The notes beneath the pieces are model-generated. The model was not told where the DNA came from. It made no database searches and saw only the letters and a list, made by a program, of their open reading frames with translations. Both the position numbers and the translations under genes were made by a program. A DNA stretch of 64,000 nt. Origin: Klebsormidium nitens (taxonomy: Eukaryota > Streptophyta > Klebsormidiophyceae > Klebsormidiales > Klebsormidiaceae). The stretch is from the NCBI GenBank assembly GCA_000708835.1, contig DF237193.1, positions 6,609-70,608 on the forward strand, in the 5' to 3' direction. Positions 48,498 through 59,719 of this stretch are shown one piece after another; position 1 is the first letter of the stretch, and each line of letters begins with the position of its first letter.

Positions 48498-49937
48498 TGT
48501 GGGGTCAAGCACTTCTTCTCCGCGCTGGTCGGCGCTGCCACAGCATTCCGTTGTGGATGGTCCCTTCAGAAGCTGCTTGAAGTTGAGGCCCTCCCTTTCC
48601 GCTTCCGGTCATAATAGCGGATCTTGGCGGAACACAGCCAACCGCGGCCCAATCGGACACGTCACGGATGTCAGATACACCGCGCGGCGCGTATCACGGG
48701 ATCCTAACTTCTCAAGTTGACCGTCCAAGGTACGGACCATACAGGAGCTTGGACTTGCAAGTTGGATCACGCCGCACGGTTGGAACTTGGTAGTGTACCA
48801 CCCCCTGGGTACATACTAGAGTTGTCTCATGTTGACTAAGGGCCATGTTGACTAAGGAAAGAGCCCGGGGGACGGGTGGGGTTGGTTTGGGGGTTAGGGT
48901 GGGAACGGGTGCGGAGCGTGTCATTTCTACGGTTTAGGGTTTTAGTTTTGGTTTTCCCCCGAGCGCTGTCCTAATAGTCAACAATGAACATGCCCTAATA
49001 GTCAACATGAAATCGAGAAGTATCCTGGGTACCGCAGACGGTAGTACCGCTGAGGTTTGTACCGGTACCCTAGCGCTCAGTTCGTACCGCCTGCATTGCT
49101 CCCCCCCGGGGCGTCGGAGCCCGACCCGCCCTCAGCCCTGATATCATACCTATAATTGCTAAATAAAAGGATGCGTAAACCCCCATGTAAACTTTCACAG
49201 TGAACCCGAACCCAAACCGTCACCTGCCGGCAGTACCGCGCGCCGCTGCCGACCCTGAACCCCCCTAAAACTACTAACCCTACCCATTCCGTGCGATTAA
49301 ACATACCTTCTTATTAGAAAATAATTTCTTGTTGATTGTCCGCGCCGGCCTCAGGCCCCGTCTGCGCTCTGCGCAGGCGCTGAACAACGCCCAGAAACGG
49401 TGCGTACCGGCATGCTCAATGTCAGGATCGGCAGGACTTCGCGGTTGCCAAGCAAGGATCCAAGGGAGCAACCGTTCAACTTCTTGGCCCTTGGGGATGG
49501 ACATTTCTGTGGTCGGCGCCGCGCGCCGTGCGTCAGCGGATCAATTTCCGGCCTCCGATTGGCCGGGCCCGATCTGCTGATCGCACCGGCAGCGGTGATC
49601 CGGGCTGGCTCTGCGGGCCTGCTTCTGATTGTGGACCAAATCTTTTGCAGCCACAGGATTCGTCAAACTTGTGCACCAACTTGTGCAGCAATTTGCAATT
49701 CACATGGGCACGCGATCAGAGGATCAGAAATTCAGTGCTGAATCCTGCAATGCCGCAGCGGTGGCTTGAAGTTGCAGTTCGGATCCGCAACTCTTTGCAG
49801 ATTGTTCGAATTATGGGAATGTGTGGTGTCAGAAGTGGTCGGAAGCCTGATCCGCCAATCTGGGGTCTGGCCATACCGCCCTACCTAAATTCTCAAATGC
49901 AAGGAGAAGCAAGGTTGAAGGAGGGGTGAAGATCTAT
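48498..49937. other. Divergent intergenic region
   Basis: The interval separates the starts of the phosphatase gene (-) and the RING-like gene (+), so it should contain both promoters. It holds a small inverted-repeat element (48828-49008), a cluster of GTACCG motifs including the palindrome GTACCGGTAC near 49057, and no supported exon. Confidence 0.5.
48828..49008. mobile_element. MITE-like inverted-repeat element
   Basis: The left end is CATGTTGACTAAGG, repeated twice in a row (48828-48856). The right end has two related copies of CCTAATAGTCAACATG in the opposite direction (about 48970-49008), so the termini pair as imperfect inverted repeats about 180 bases apart. The interior is G/T-rich, with GTTTAGGGTTTTAG and GGGTTAGGGT motifs like degenerate telomere units. 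No ORF and no sure target-site duplication are visible. It may instead be a structured promoter element. Confidence 0.45.
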
Positions 49938-52375
49938 ATGTTCTTTGGCAAGGTTGCAAGCTGGGCAAATGTGGGATGCAGGACAATCACCTTGGAGACT
50001 TTCCTGCATTGGAAGAAGCAGAGTCGTTGTTGGTGCCTCATTTTTCCGGAGAAACGGCGCCTGGGAAGAGCGGATGACAAGGACTCGTGTGTGGTGACAC
50101 TGAAGCTGCTCTACAACGGCATCATGACGAAGGGTTTGCTGTTCAAAACCCTTCTGTTCATAGCGGAGAGCAGGGGGTCGACTCCAGACTCCGCCTTCTG
50201 CCGAAGCTTGCACTCCAGATCGTCTAAGAGCGAGTCACCGAAGTCAGAATGGTCCTCAGAATCGGCAAGCAGCACTCCTCCCTGTAAGCACCGGATGCCG
50301 CAGGCATGTGCGTCTGCGGCCGGGACTCTGTGCGACGATCTTTCTGCCCTGTCAAGCGGCAGCGAGTCAGACCAGGTAGATGCAGACTCCTCTGATGCTG
50401 GAGAGGGAAACCTGGCTAGGGGTTGGAGCGACAACACGGACTGCTCGCTCAGGCGAGACTGGGGAGATGCTACCTTAGCACCATGGCTGGGAAGTGAGAG
50501 TCCCTTGGCGGCTGATCCTCCATCCCATGACGAGCGGGTGCATAAGGTAAAGACCTCAGTAGATGAGAGCATCTCAAGTAGACAACTGAAAATTGGACCT
50601 GGATTCTCCTGCTCAAGAGCCCTAGCAGCATTAGTGCTTAGGGATAAGTATCACTATAGGGTTTGCTTGTGGAACTGTTGGGGTAGCCTTGCAATCTCAA
50701 AAATAAAACAGTCTTACCCTGACCGTGACATCCACAAAACGATGAAACACCAGAGAATGCAATTCCATAGGCCGTCTGAGCGAGCCTTTTCTGGACCATG
50801 TCGAGTAGAACAGTTTTTCCTGGTCTTGAGATCCTTCTGGATAATGCACGTCCCCTTTGACCAGAGGAGCGAGCAATTGTAGAGTCGTTTCGTCTGCTTG
50901 CCTGAAATGTATCATATGAAGAACCTTCGTCAAACAATAACCTATATAGTAAGCATAACATGGGATGTACATTGATAGGAAGTCTTCATGTTGCCTACAT
51001 GGTGTGGGTGCAGTCCACTCTTAGAGCCTTGGAAGGTAATTCTGTAGTTCACCTTGCCATTCTGCTGCTTCTTTTACATTGACAAGGGTTTATGCCTCAA
51101 CCAACAAGTGAGACCTACAATACTGTTAAGGCAAATATGAGCAAGAGGTTTCAGAGTTAGTTGAGTATCACATCATGTCATCTGTAAAGGGGTTGGAATG
51201 GGCTACAAGCTAGCTGGAAGACACTTCATTTGAATCAAGCCCACATTCAAGCAATTTACCCTGGCTCTCTGTTGTTTTGAGATTGTCAGAAGAGCAGCCT
51301 GGATGATGAAGAAGTATCTTCTATTTACTGCTGAGGTTCTGCAACTATCCTGGACCAAGCGCCACAAATCTTATGGTTCCCTTATCCCCCTCAGAAAATC
51401 CCTGCTTCAACCAAATCCTCCTCTCATTGGGTATCTTCCTCAAATAAACCCTGCTTCAAGCACAAGCTCCAGTCATTCGGTGCACGAAAGCCCCTTCCAA
51501 AGCTGCAAACTCTTGAGGCCACAAATGTTGCATTATGCAGTCCTAACACATCCTCCTTTTCTCTGCAGCGCTCCCTTGTCTCTTCGCCTCCCGCCAACGA
51601 CGCATGCCCTGTCTGCGTCCGCCCCATGAGCTGCATGGAGACCCTTTTCGCCCCCAGCTGCGGCTACCTCTGCCACCTGTCCTGTATGCAGCGCACGCTT
51701 CGCAACAACCTCGACAACGAGCGCGGCAACCGGCCCCTTGAGATCAACGCCATGCGCTGCCCCATCTGCTTTGCGCTGCACCCCCTCGCACACGGCGTCC
51801 AATTCAGCGATGTTCGGGGGCAGCGGTTCGTCCAAGTTACCCCCCCCCCCATAAGGGAAGATTTCGACGCCGGCAGCCCTAAGTTTCTCCCGGGGGAGCA
51901 GCGGAGGGTGCTTCAGCCCCAGAAAGCGGCACATATCCGGGGGTATGCCAGCGAGGCTGACGGCCTTGTCACCCCCAAACGGAGCTCCGCATCCTTCTCG
52001 CTCCAAGCCCTGCAGAACCTCCGCTCAAAGAGCTGCAACAGCAGCCCCTCTGCCGAACCCCAGTACATGCATAGGCCGGGGGCCCCTCAGGTCTACACTT
52101 CGTCCCCCCTCTCAAAGGGCTCAAGTTCGATCCCCCCCCGCCCGAGGCTGCGGAGCCTCCAGTCGGCGCCGGCGCAGCTCTACTCTGCTCCACAAGGGAG
52201 CCCTGGGGGGTACGTGTTGCACGTTGGCACACCGACGGCCAACACGGAAAGTCGGTCGCCGGCAGATCAGGTTTCAAAGCGGCTGGCCGACTTTTACCAG
52301 ATTACCACGCCCCCCCGCAGCACGGTGTCGAGGGTTGTGTCGTTCTCGTCGCTGGAGCGCACAATGTCGGCGTAG
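49938..52375 (+). CDS. Ser-rich protein with RING-like C-terminal half (2 exons, ~471 aa)
   Basis: Proposed exons are 49938-50546 and 51569-52375, joined in phase 0 at AAG/GTAAAG and CTCTGCAG. The N-terminal part is Ser/Asp-rich and low in order (for example SSKSESPKSEWSSESASS). The second exon opens with a RING-like module: CPVC, then FAPSCGYLCHLSCMQRTL, and after a loop rich in charged residues, MRCPICF. The spacing fits a RING-H2 finger, but the usual fourth ligand (His in CGH) is Tyr here. The tail is Ser/Pro-rich and ends at a TAG. If it folds as a RING it would be an E3 ubiquitin ligase; otherwise it is a zinc-binding scaffold. The start codon and the first 75 residues are the weakest part; extra 5' exons are possible. 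Confidence 0.6.
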
Positions 52376-54380
52376 TGGGTGGGTTCCCCAGGGCGAGTCC
52401 TCAGGCAGCGGGAAGGGAAGCGGTCTTCCTTGCGGGGCAGGGTGCCAAGGAACACGTCAGGTTTGTAGAGTAGTTAGCAAAGGTGCAGGTTCGGGAACCC
52501 AGGGCGAAGGAAAGGCTCCCTTGTTGTGGAGCAAAGGTCACGTCTTTGGAAGGTCATGTGTTTGAGACAGGGTGTGAGGTTGTAAAAAGAGGTCAACTGG
52601 TCAGAGGTCAAGGTCAATCCAGGCAGTGAGGGATCCCTGGCAGACGGCAGGTATGGAATATGGGGGTTTGGGCACTGCCGCAGCGTAATGCAGCGCGTTT
52701 CAAAGCCTGAAAACAGATAATCACAGAAGGCGTTGCGTAGGTCAGCCTAAACAGACTGCATCTGACTTTAATTTGCTTGTGTTGTTGTTGTGGTGTGTTG
52801 TGTTGTAGTGCACGGCACGCTCGGATACAACTGAACAATCAAAAGCTTAGCCCTAACGACAGAGGACTGACTAAGAGGTTCGGCACAGCAGGTGCATCAT
52901 AGATAATTATAAGCCTGTGCCTGTCAGCCCTAAGACTTTAGACACGCAGTGTGCAGCAGGCTAGTCAGGCATGATCATGGCATCTTTGATAGCACGGCGA
53001 GCTAACAGTTTCGAACAGGTAGTGCAGATACTGAGGCTCTAACAAACGCTGATTTCGCAACCTGAGCTTCTTGTGCGTACAAGAAACTCTGTTAAAGTTA
53101 TTTTCAAGATTTGAGTCGGAGAAAGATTCAGCTCTTTATAAGGCGATCAGGACTACTTTGAATCCGATTGTGCATACCGACATGTGGCCGACTATCGAAT
53201 AAAGCATCAAAGATCAGAAAAGCAGACGTGGCATGCGCTTTTGCTTACTGTCCAATGATGGTATCTTTTTGAGAATTACGATGGTTCTTAGAATAGGCCT
53301 GACGGGCTTCTCATGGCATGCACATTGCATATGCGATGTAATCGGATGTTATAGGTATGGATGCTCGTGGCCCTCCGGTTCAGTTGCATGCCTGCGATGT
53401 CGTTCCCGCGCCTATACCAAATCTCAAATGATCCGGGAACATGGAGAGGAAATTGAATTCATAACTGAAATTCCAGGTGACACCTTCGGCCTTGGAACCG
53501 GAATCTTGGCATCGGCATTTTCCATTTTTTGGGGCCAGGAATCTGGCATACGGCCTGATTTTTCTGAAGGAATTTGGCATCTCTGATAATTTCAGGAAAT
53601 CTCAGAAAAGTGGAACTGGCATCTAGAAAACTTCCAAAACCAAGAGCTTTTTGAGGCATTTTTATGGAATCTGGCATTTTTGGATCTCAGGAATGGCTTA
53701 TTTGACGCTTGAAATCTGGAATTTCCGAACCCAAAAAATGCCGGTTCCATGCAGCCTAGCTGGGCCGAAGCCTGAAGGCGACTCGAGGCGCCGGCGTTCG
53801 TCGCGGCCGCTCACCACCGTGACAGCGGGGCCGGGCGCGGGCGGCGGCAATTCACGCCACCGCGGCCGCCAGGCTTTGATTTGCGCGCGCACATCCTGGA
53901 AAGGCTCCTCAATTCAAAGACTGCTCATGTGAGGCAGTCGATCAGAGTCCGAGCAGCACAGGTAGCTCAAGCCTCAACAGATGGCTTCCTGCGCTGAAAG
54001 GGAGCTCAACAGATTCATGGCGAGGCGCCATACCTGCATCTGGAAGCCCAATCCAGCTGCTCCATTAAAGCCTGTCTTTGCCACTGCTGAGCAGTTCTTC
54101 TAGTGTTCTCTCCGGTCCTTTGCAGGAAGTCTTCGGAATACTTTCTCCTACCATTGGTGGAGAGCACTTAACGAGGACAGCTGCCCTATGCGAGAAGCAC
54201 CGTAATCTGCCCAACTAAATGTCACTTCTTCTTTGGTAAAATCTTCCTCAAGTGGCGTCGACTTGCAGCACAGGTCTGGGGCCGAGTCAGTTGTTGGACC
54301 ATCAATCCATGACCTGTAGGCGCCAACAAGCTGAGCCTGACGAACGCCCATAGGCAGGAGAATCTTGGGCCTGGTTCAGC
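52376..54380. other. Intergenic region
   Basis: No supported exon. It includes a TTG-rich simple-sequence tract at about 52784-52806 and a foldback-like element at 53494-53748. A very GC-rich patch (53780-53870) lies just after that element. Confidence 0.5.
53494..53748. mobile_element. Foldback/MITE-like element with GGAACCGG ends
   Basis: The segment starts GGAACCGGAATCTTGGCATC, with CATTTTCCATTTTTTGGG following, and ends CCCAAAAAATGCCGGTTCC. The end is the reverse complement of GGAACCGGCATTTTTTGGG, so both outer 8 bases and the inner TTTTTTGGG pair. Inside are repeated GGAATCTGGCAT-type motifs. It is 255 bases long with no coding frame and no obvious target duplication. Confidence 0.45.
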
Positions 54381-57300
54381 ATGGTAGAATTCTACTTTGA
54401 CGAGCATTTGTTTGAGCAGTATGGAATCGAGCTGGCCAAGCAGTGCCATGGGTGCAGTCTGCAGCACACGCCGGCAAAGACGGGCTTGATGCAACACCTC
54501 CTCGAGAATGACAAGCAGTTCCCCCGGGAGCTTGTTCGAACAGGTCAGTCCTTGCACCAGTTGGTTGGTTTTTCACAATCACGTGCCCAGCTTTACTCGG
54601 GCAGATGTATAAGCAGTGAGTTCTTGGACCAGCCCTCGATACGAAAAATCTTTGCTTCACAAGAAGTGTAATATGCCTCAATAGCTTCATCATTTTCATA
54701 CTTAGAATGCAGCAGTCCTGCCACGTTGTCGCCAAGTTCAAGGGACAATCCTGGCCGTGCTAGTTTTCTGACCTGCTGCAGTTATTGATCTTTTCCAACC
54801 TGCTCAATCCAGTAACCTGCAAATGGAGCAATTTGTATCAGCCTGCGCCGAACCCTAGAGTCTTCGGACACTTTGTCCTTGAGTTGCAGATTGCAGATAT
54901 TGTCTCCTTTCCTGGCGTGTTGTCTAGAGCTGCGGCTGAATTTGCTCCATTTTTACAGATTCAAAGACACACGGCCCTTCGATTTGTGTGGATCACAAGC
55001 ATGTCAGCCATACTCTGGCTGCCAAAATTGAGTCCGTCACAGATTCATTGTTTCGTCTGGGTTCCAGTCTGCTTCATATTCGTCTTCACTTTATGACCTG
55101 GGGGAAAGAGAATAACATCTCTGTGAAACAGCTCTGTCAGATTGAGCGCATTGAAGAGGATGCTTTGCAGTTGGACCTCTTTCACAGGACCCGTACAATT
55201 TGCAACTTTGCAATGCAGCTTTGCAGCTTTGTCCAGACATGGTGTCAGCTCGTCTGATCGAAGTATTGGCACAATTTTGGGGGCAAATGACTTCCCTCAA
55301 GCACTTGAGCGCCTGGGTTGTTCTCTCAAGATTCTGTAGTTGTTTAGAGATTGTAAATTGGCCTTGAACATCAACTCTTGAAAGAAAACATTCATAGGAT
55401 TGTTGGTAAAGTGTCTAACTGGCCCCTCCAAGCATGGATAGCCGGGGGGAGTTGTGCTTCGCTCTGTGCTTCTTTTCCGAGCCAGCATTTCTTGACAATT
55501 ACTGCATTCTTACCTACCAGATTGTTGCTCAGATTGTGCTTCTCTGCCGGCCTAGTTCAAGCTTGTATAGCTTTGCTGATCTGAAATACGCCAAGTTGTG
55601 ATGAGACATGCTGAAACAAGGATGAGCTTCATGATAGGCACCACGAAGTGATTGAGTGTAGTTGAGAGACCATCTTCTCTGCTCTGCCATTCCCTTGCCA
55701 AAGTGTCTGACATATCGCTCAGCAGACGTGGTTCATAAAGATACTCCTTTGAGCAGCTCTCGGCAGTACCTGAATACTTCACCACATTCCCTTTCCCTGC
55801 CATCTTTTGCTATCATGCACTCTACTTTCATTGCTTCTGAGAAGCTCTTACGATTGCTAGACCTATACCAGCAACCAGGCAGTACAACAGGTGGACGAAT
55901 CACCAGGAAACGCAGAGTCAGCTTTCATCAATTCAATGATTTGACTTGTTCCCTTCCTTTCTGCCAGGTGGGGTGGTCATCTGCCAGCAGCCGCAGTGCA
56001 TGGACCGTGCTGGCAAGAAGTCGGGGCGCAACCTGCAGAAGACGACGCGGCGGTGGTACTGCGGGACGTGCTGCATGAAGCGGGCGACCTGGGCGCAGCT
56101 CTTCCAGTGGGACCCCCAGGTGCAGGGCTGGAAACAGCTGCTCAAGGCCTGCTGGCATTGCCAGGTGAGGGCGATATTGACTCCTGGACAATGTTGGTAT
56201 GTTCACTCGTTTCCAGACTACACATTAGCTACTCCTACTTCATCTTTCCTGGTCAAATAGTATCTTTTCTCCCATCGGGCCACTTCTCTTTCAAGGGAGC
56301 GACTGCGGTGGTGAGGGTCACCCTGACCCCATATCCTGGTCGTGAGGCTGTCTGGCTTAAGATTCTCTGGAAAGACAGCCCAGGTGAGCATGCGGCACGG
56401 AGTGGGTGGAAGGCTTAGGCAAACGAGCAGGCTACGTTTGCGGTTAGGAGAACTTGACTTGCTAAGTTCTTCGATACGGGGAGACGACCTGCGTATGCTA
56501 GCCGTGCTTCATAGAAGATCTGGAGCCAGCATAGCCCGCGCTGCCGGCTTATTTTCTGCTAAGTCTTTCCATAGCCAGTCCCTTAGCATGGTCAGTAAAG
56601 TCCTCCATTGTGCACTCAAGTAGCTCTACAAATTTGCCTTTCTGGGCTTTCCATCTAGCACAATAACTACCAGTTACTAAAGCTGGCTCACTGTGCGATC
56701 CCCTCACAAGGGCTCCGCCAAAACAGCGTGTTCGGTGTTTATGACAACACACTGGCGCAACATTGTTATGCTCAATGTTGCTTCTTGGGGATGCTTGTAA
56801 CGAGCCTGATCGAAGGGCGCTTTTTGGAGCAGGACCCGGTCGGGTGCGAGAAGTGCGAGAAGCTGCGCACGCGGATGAAGGAGATGCGGAAGAAGGTCAA
56901 GGAGGAGAAGGAGCTCCTGCGGGGGACGATGCCGGGAGGCATGGACCACGGTAGGCGGTCAATGCTCTACCTTATTGTTCACAACTGACAGCTTATGCGT
57001 GTCCGCAAGGCATGGCTTGGAGATGATGGCTGCCATTGCATGTGGCTGTGTCAGAGTGAGGTCATGGTGTGGCCCTGGCCTGCCGAGCACTCTGTGTGAG
57101 GTAACCGCCAAGGCAACAGTTAGCACAGGCGGTACAATCAAGTAGCTTGGTTGCTTGCTCTGAATTGAAATCGCAGCTCCGAAGCCCATAAATTTTTATC
57201 CTTTTGGACTGATGTGATCTTCTTAGTGGATATACGGGATGGATTATGTACTTCAGTGGAAAGGCCTGGAGGCGGACTTGGAACGAGTCTCTTTTTGGTT

Positions 57301-58416
57301 TTGATAACTGGTCACGACTGTCAGCTTTGGCGAAAAGAAATGTGGAAACTGCCACCTTCTTATCAAGAGATGCTTACCTGCTTCACCACTGTGTCCCCTG
57401 GTTTCAGAAGAAAGATGAATTGTTCACCTGCTTTCAATCTACACAGCTCCCGTCTTATCTTTGGTGGACGGCGTCTTTGTCGAGAACAAAAACCTTCTAG
57501 AGACAACTCGGGTGACCCTTCCGAATCTAGGAGTGCAAAGTCGTAGGGAGTTCCTGTTTAGGCTCTGGACAGGGTGGGCTGCGACCCGGATGGTTGCAAT
57601 TGGTGTTGCAATCATCTGCGGACAGGTTGCGAACAGGTTGCGGACAGGTTGCCAATTTTGTTGTCCATGATTTGCAGGAGGCCAGCTGGTTGCCGGCCCG
57701 TCAGCACCGGTAGCCCCCCAGCCTGTTCCGGCCGTAAAGAAGAACGGGAAGGCACCTGCAAATGCAAACGCGAACAACGTGGCTGCCGGTACTTTCTGAA
57801 ATCTCATCCTGTTTTGAAAATGTGCAAGCGGCCTGTTGCTGATCGTTGATTCGAGTGTTGGCGAATTCGAAGATCTGTGGTCTCCCCCGATGAACTTTGA
57901 GCATCCCTGAAGGCTGTTCCGTCAGATGCAACTGGCAATGAAGATTGTTTATAGACAGGAGTCAAGATCTGCACGAGGCGTGCATTTGAACTAAAGTAAA
58001 TTTGACTACAGTACTCTCGCAAGGCTTGCGGGAGTTTTTCTGCCTCTACTGACCTCGTTCAGCAAACGAACGCTGTCACTGCCGCTGCTTCTTCTATCCG
58101 GATGAGCAAGTCGCAACCTGCCTTAATAGTGTTCTTGTTGTTATCTCTAGGGCGCAACTATAACACGCAGAATCCGGACTACGGTTTTGCACTCCGAACC
58201 GCACTTGGGCTCATCCAATACATACGGGACCGGGAAAGGGCGCTTGCCAAAAAGCGGCAGTCCTTGTCTCAACAAGAGTTGCACGCAAACAAGCGGCCAA
58301 AGACCGACAAGACCCACCTGATTGCCGAGCGAGAAAACACGGAAAAGGAGGAATCGGACATCCGGACGGTGAAGCAGGTGCTGTTCGAGTACGTCGCGGA
58401 GGGCATGGTTAGCTAG
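54381..58416 (+). CDS. Unrecognised Cys-rich protein (7 exons, ~405 aa)
   Basis: Proposed exons: 54381-54543, 54959-55122, 55842-55890, 55968-56164, 56683-56950, 57678-57788 and 58151-58416; phases agree and the sum is 406 codons with the stop. I do not recognise the family. Visible parts: a short CHGC site near residue 25; a central Cys-rich block (VVICQQPQCM, WYCGTCCMKRATW, KACWHCQ) that looks like a zinc-binding module with paired CxxC-like sites; a second segment with HCYAQCCFLG and CEKCEKLRTRMKEMRKKVKE, where a CxxC leads into a charged helix; an Ala/Pro/Asn linker; and a basic C-terminal region with KKRQSLSQQELHANKRPK, which could be a nuclear signal. The whole suggests a nuclear nucleic-acid or chromatin-associated protein, but that is inference. 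Exons 2 and 3 have weak splice sites and are the least sure. Confidence 0.5.
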
Positions 58417-59719
58417 CCATTGAAAAAGGGCCGTCAGGCCGTGATAGTGCACGAAGATCAATGACGCTGAACGCGTCAGATCTGCTCGCCTGTGCTTCGT
58501 ATATGGTTCAAAAGTTTGTGCAGCGTGTTAGAACAAAAGAATGTAAACGTCTTGGGAAAATATTGGGGCAACTGCCCCTGTTCTTAGCTGGACCGTACAG
58601 TGTGGATTTTTGTAGGTTTATGATGTTCCTAGCGGGCAACTATGCGAGTGGCGGCCAAATGCTTTGCACAGACATATGACAAACTTAATCTACCACAAGG
58701 TTTATAAAATTGAAGGCTTGGGTTAAAGCACCTTGCGTGTTCCTCGTTGCGTTTATGAAAACACCGTTTTGAGTTTGTAGCAGCATAAGGATCTTGTAGC
58801 ACAATGATTAAGGACTTCAATGATCATGTTCAATGAGGATCAAGCGGCGAGCACATGGTTCACCGGTATTTATGCTGAGCGAGTCTGATCCACTAATTGC
58901 CATGCACTCCATGCTTATGCAGGCGGCGGCCAGTGTAACGACCGTACAGCTAGTGTGGTATATTTGATCCCCACGCACTCTATGGCCACTGCCGTCCTCG
59001 TATACATGCATTGATATCGAGCGATCGAGCGCTGCTTTATATTAGTATTGCAGATCATTGCTGCACGGTCTAGGCGGTACAGACCTATCGCTCGATTGAT
59101 GATTAAAGAGAGCAGTGTCAGCTTGCACATGCTGCTCTAAACCGTCCACCACAATCAGTACATTGACTGGACAAAATGTCTTCAATCAAGGGAAGACCGC
59201 ATTCACCCGGTCAGCTGACACCTGCCCAGCCTAATTGAAATCCAGAATCTGCAAACGCAGTTTCAACAATATGCATGCAGTAGGTCCAATGTGATGTGCA
59301 CAAAGTGATGAATACTTGTGAAGTGAATCGGTTGCATGACGCCTTTGCGCATGTGACTGAGCGGAAGCAGCCTGGCGATCAAAACGTTTTTGTTGTTTAA
59401 AAAGCCGAGCTTGTAGCAGATATTCAGCGTTGGAGCACATACTTACATGAAACATCGATAATGACATGGCGCAAACAGTGCCCATTGTGTTCTTGGCATT
59501 GATCAGTGCAGTGGTGATGCATTGCTTGCAAAGCGTAAATCTCTCAGCACCGTCCGAGCTCAAAGACAACTATATGTGACAAGTATACTAACCCAAGACC
59601 AGTGGAGCTTTGTATATCTGCTGCTCAACGCACAGAAAGTGCAATTCTCATCGACGCCCTTTCCTACTATACATAAACCAAAGCTTTCGGCCCCTCACAA
59701 ATGCTGGTAAGCACGAGAT
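58417..59719. other. Convergent intergenic region
   Basis: The 3' ends of the Cys-rich gene (+) and SUMO (-) face each other. I found no exon or RNA gene. The 3' UTRs should lie at both ends. Confidence 0.5.

Noticed and set aside
52784-52806. TTG-rich tract as a functional repeat
   Set aside because: A short simple-sequence tract with no further structure.
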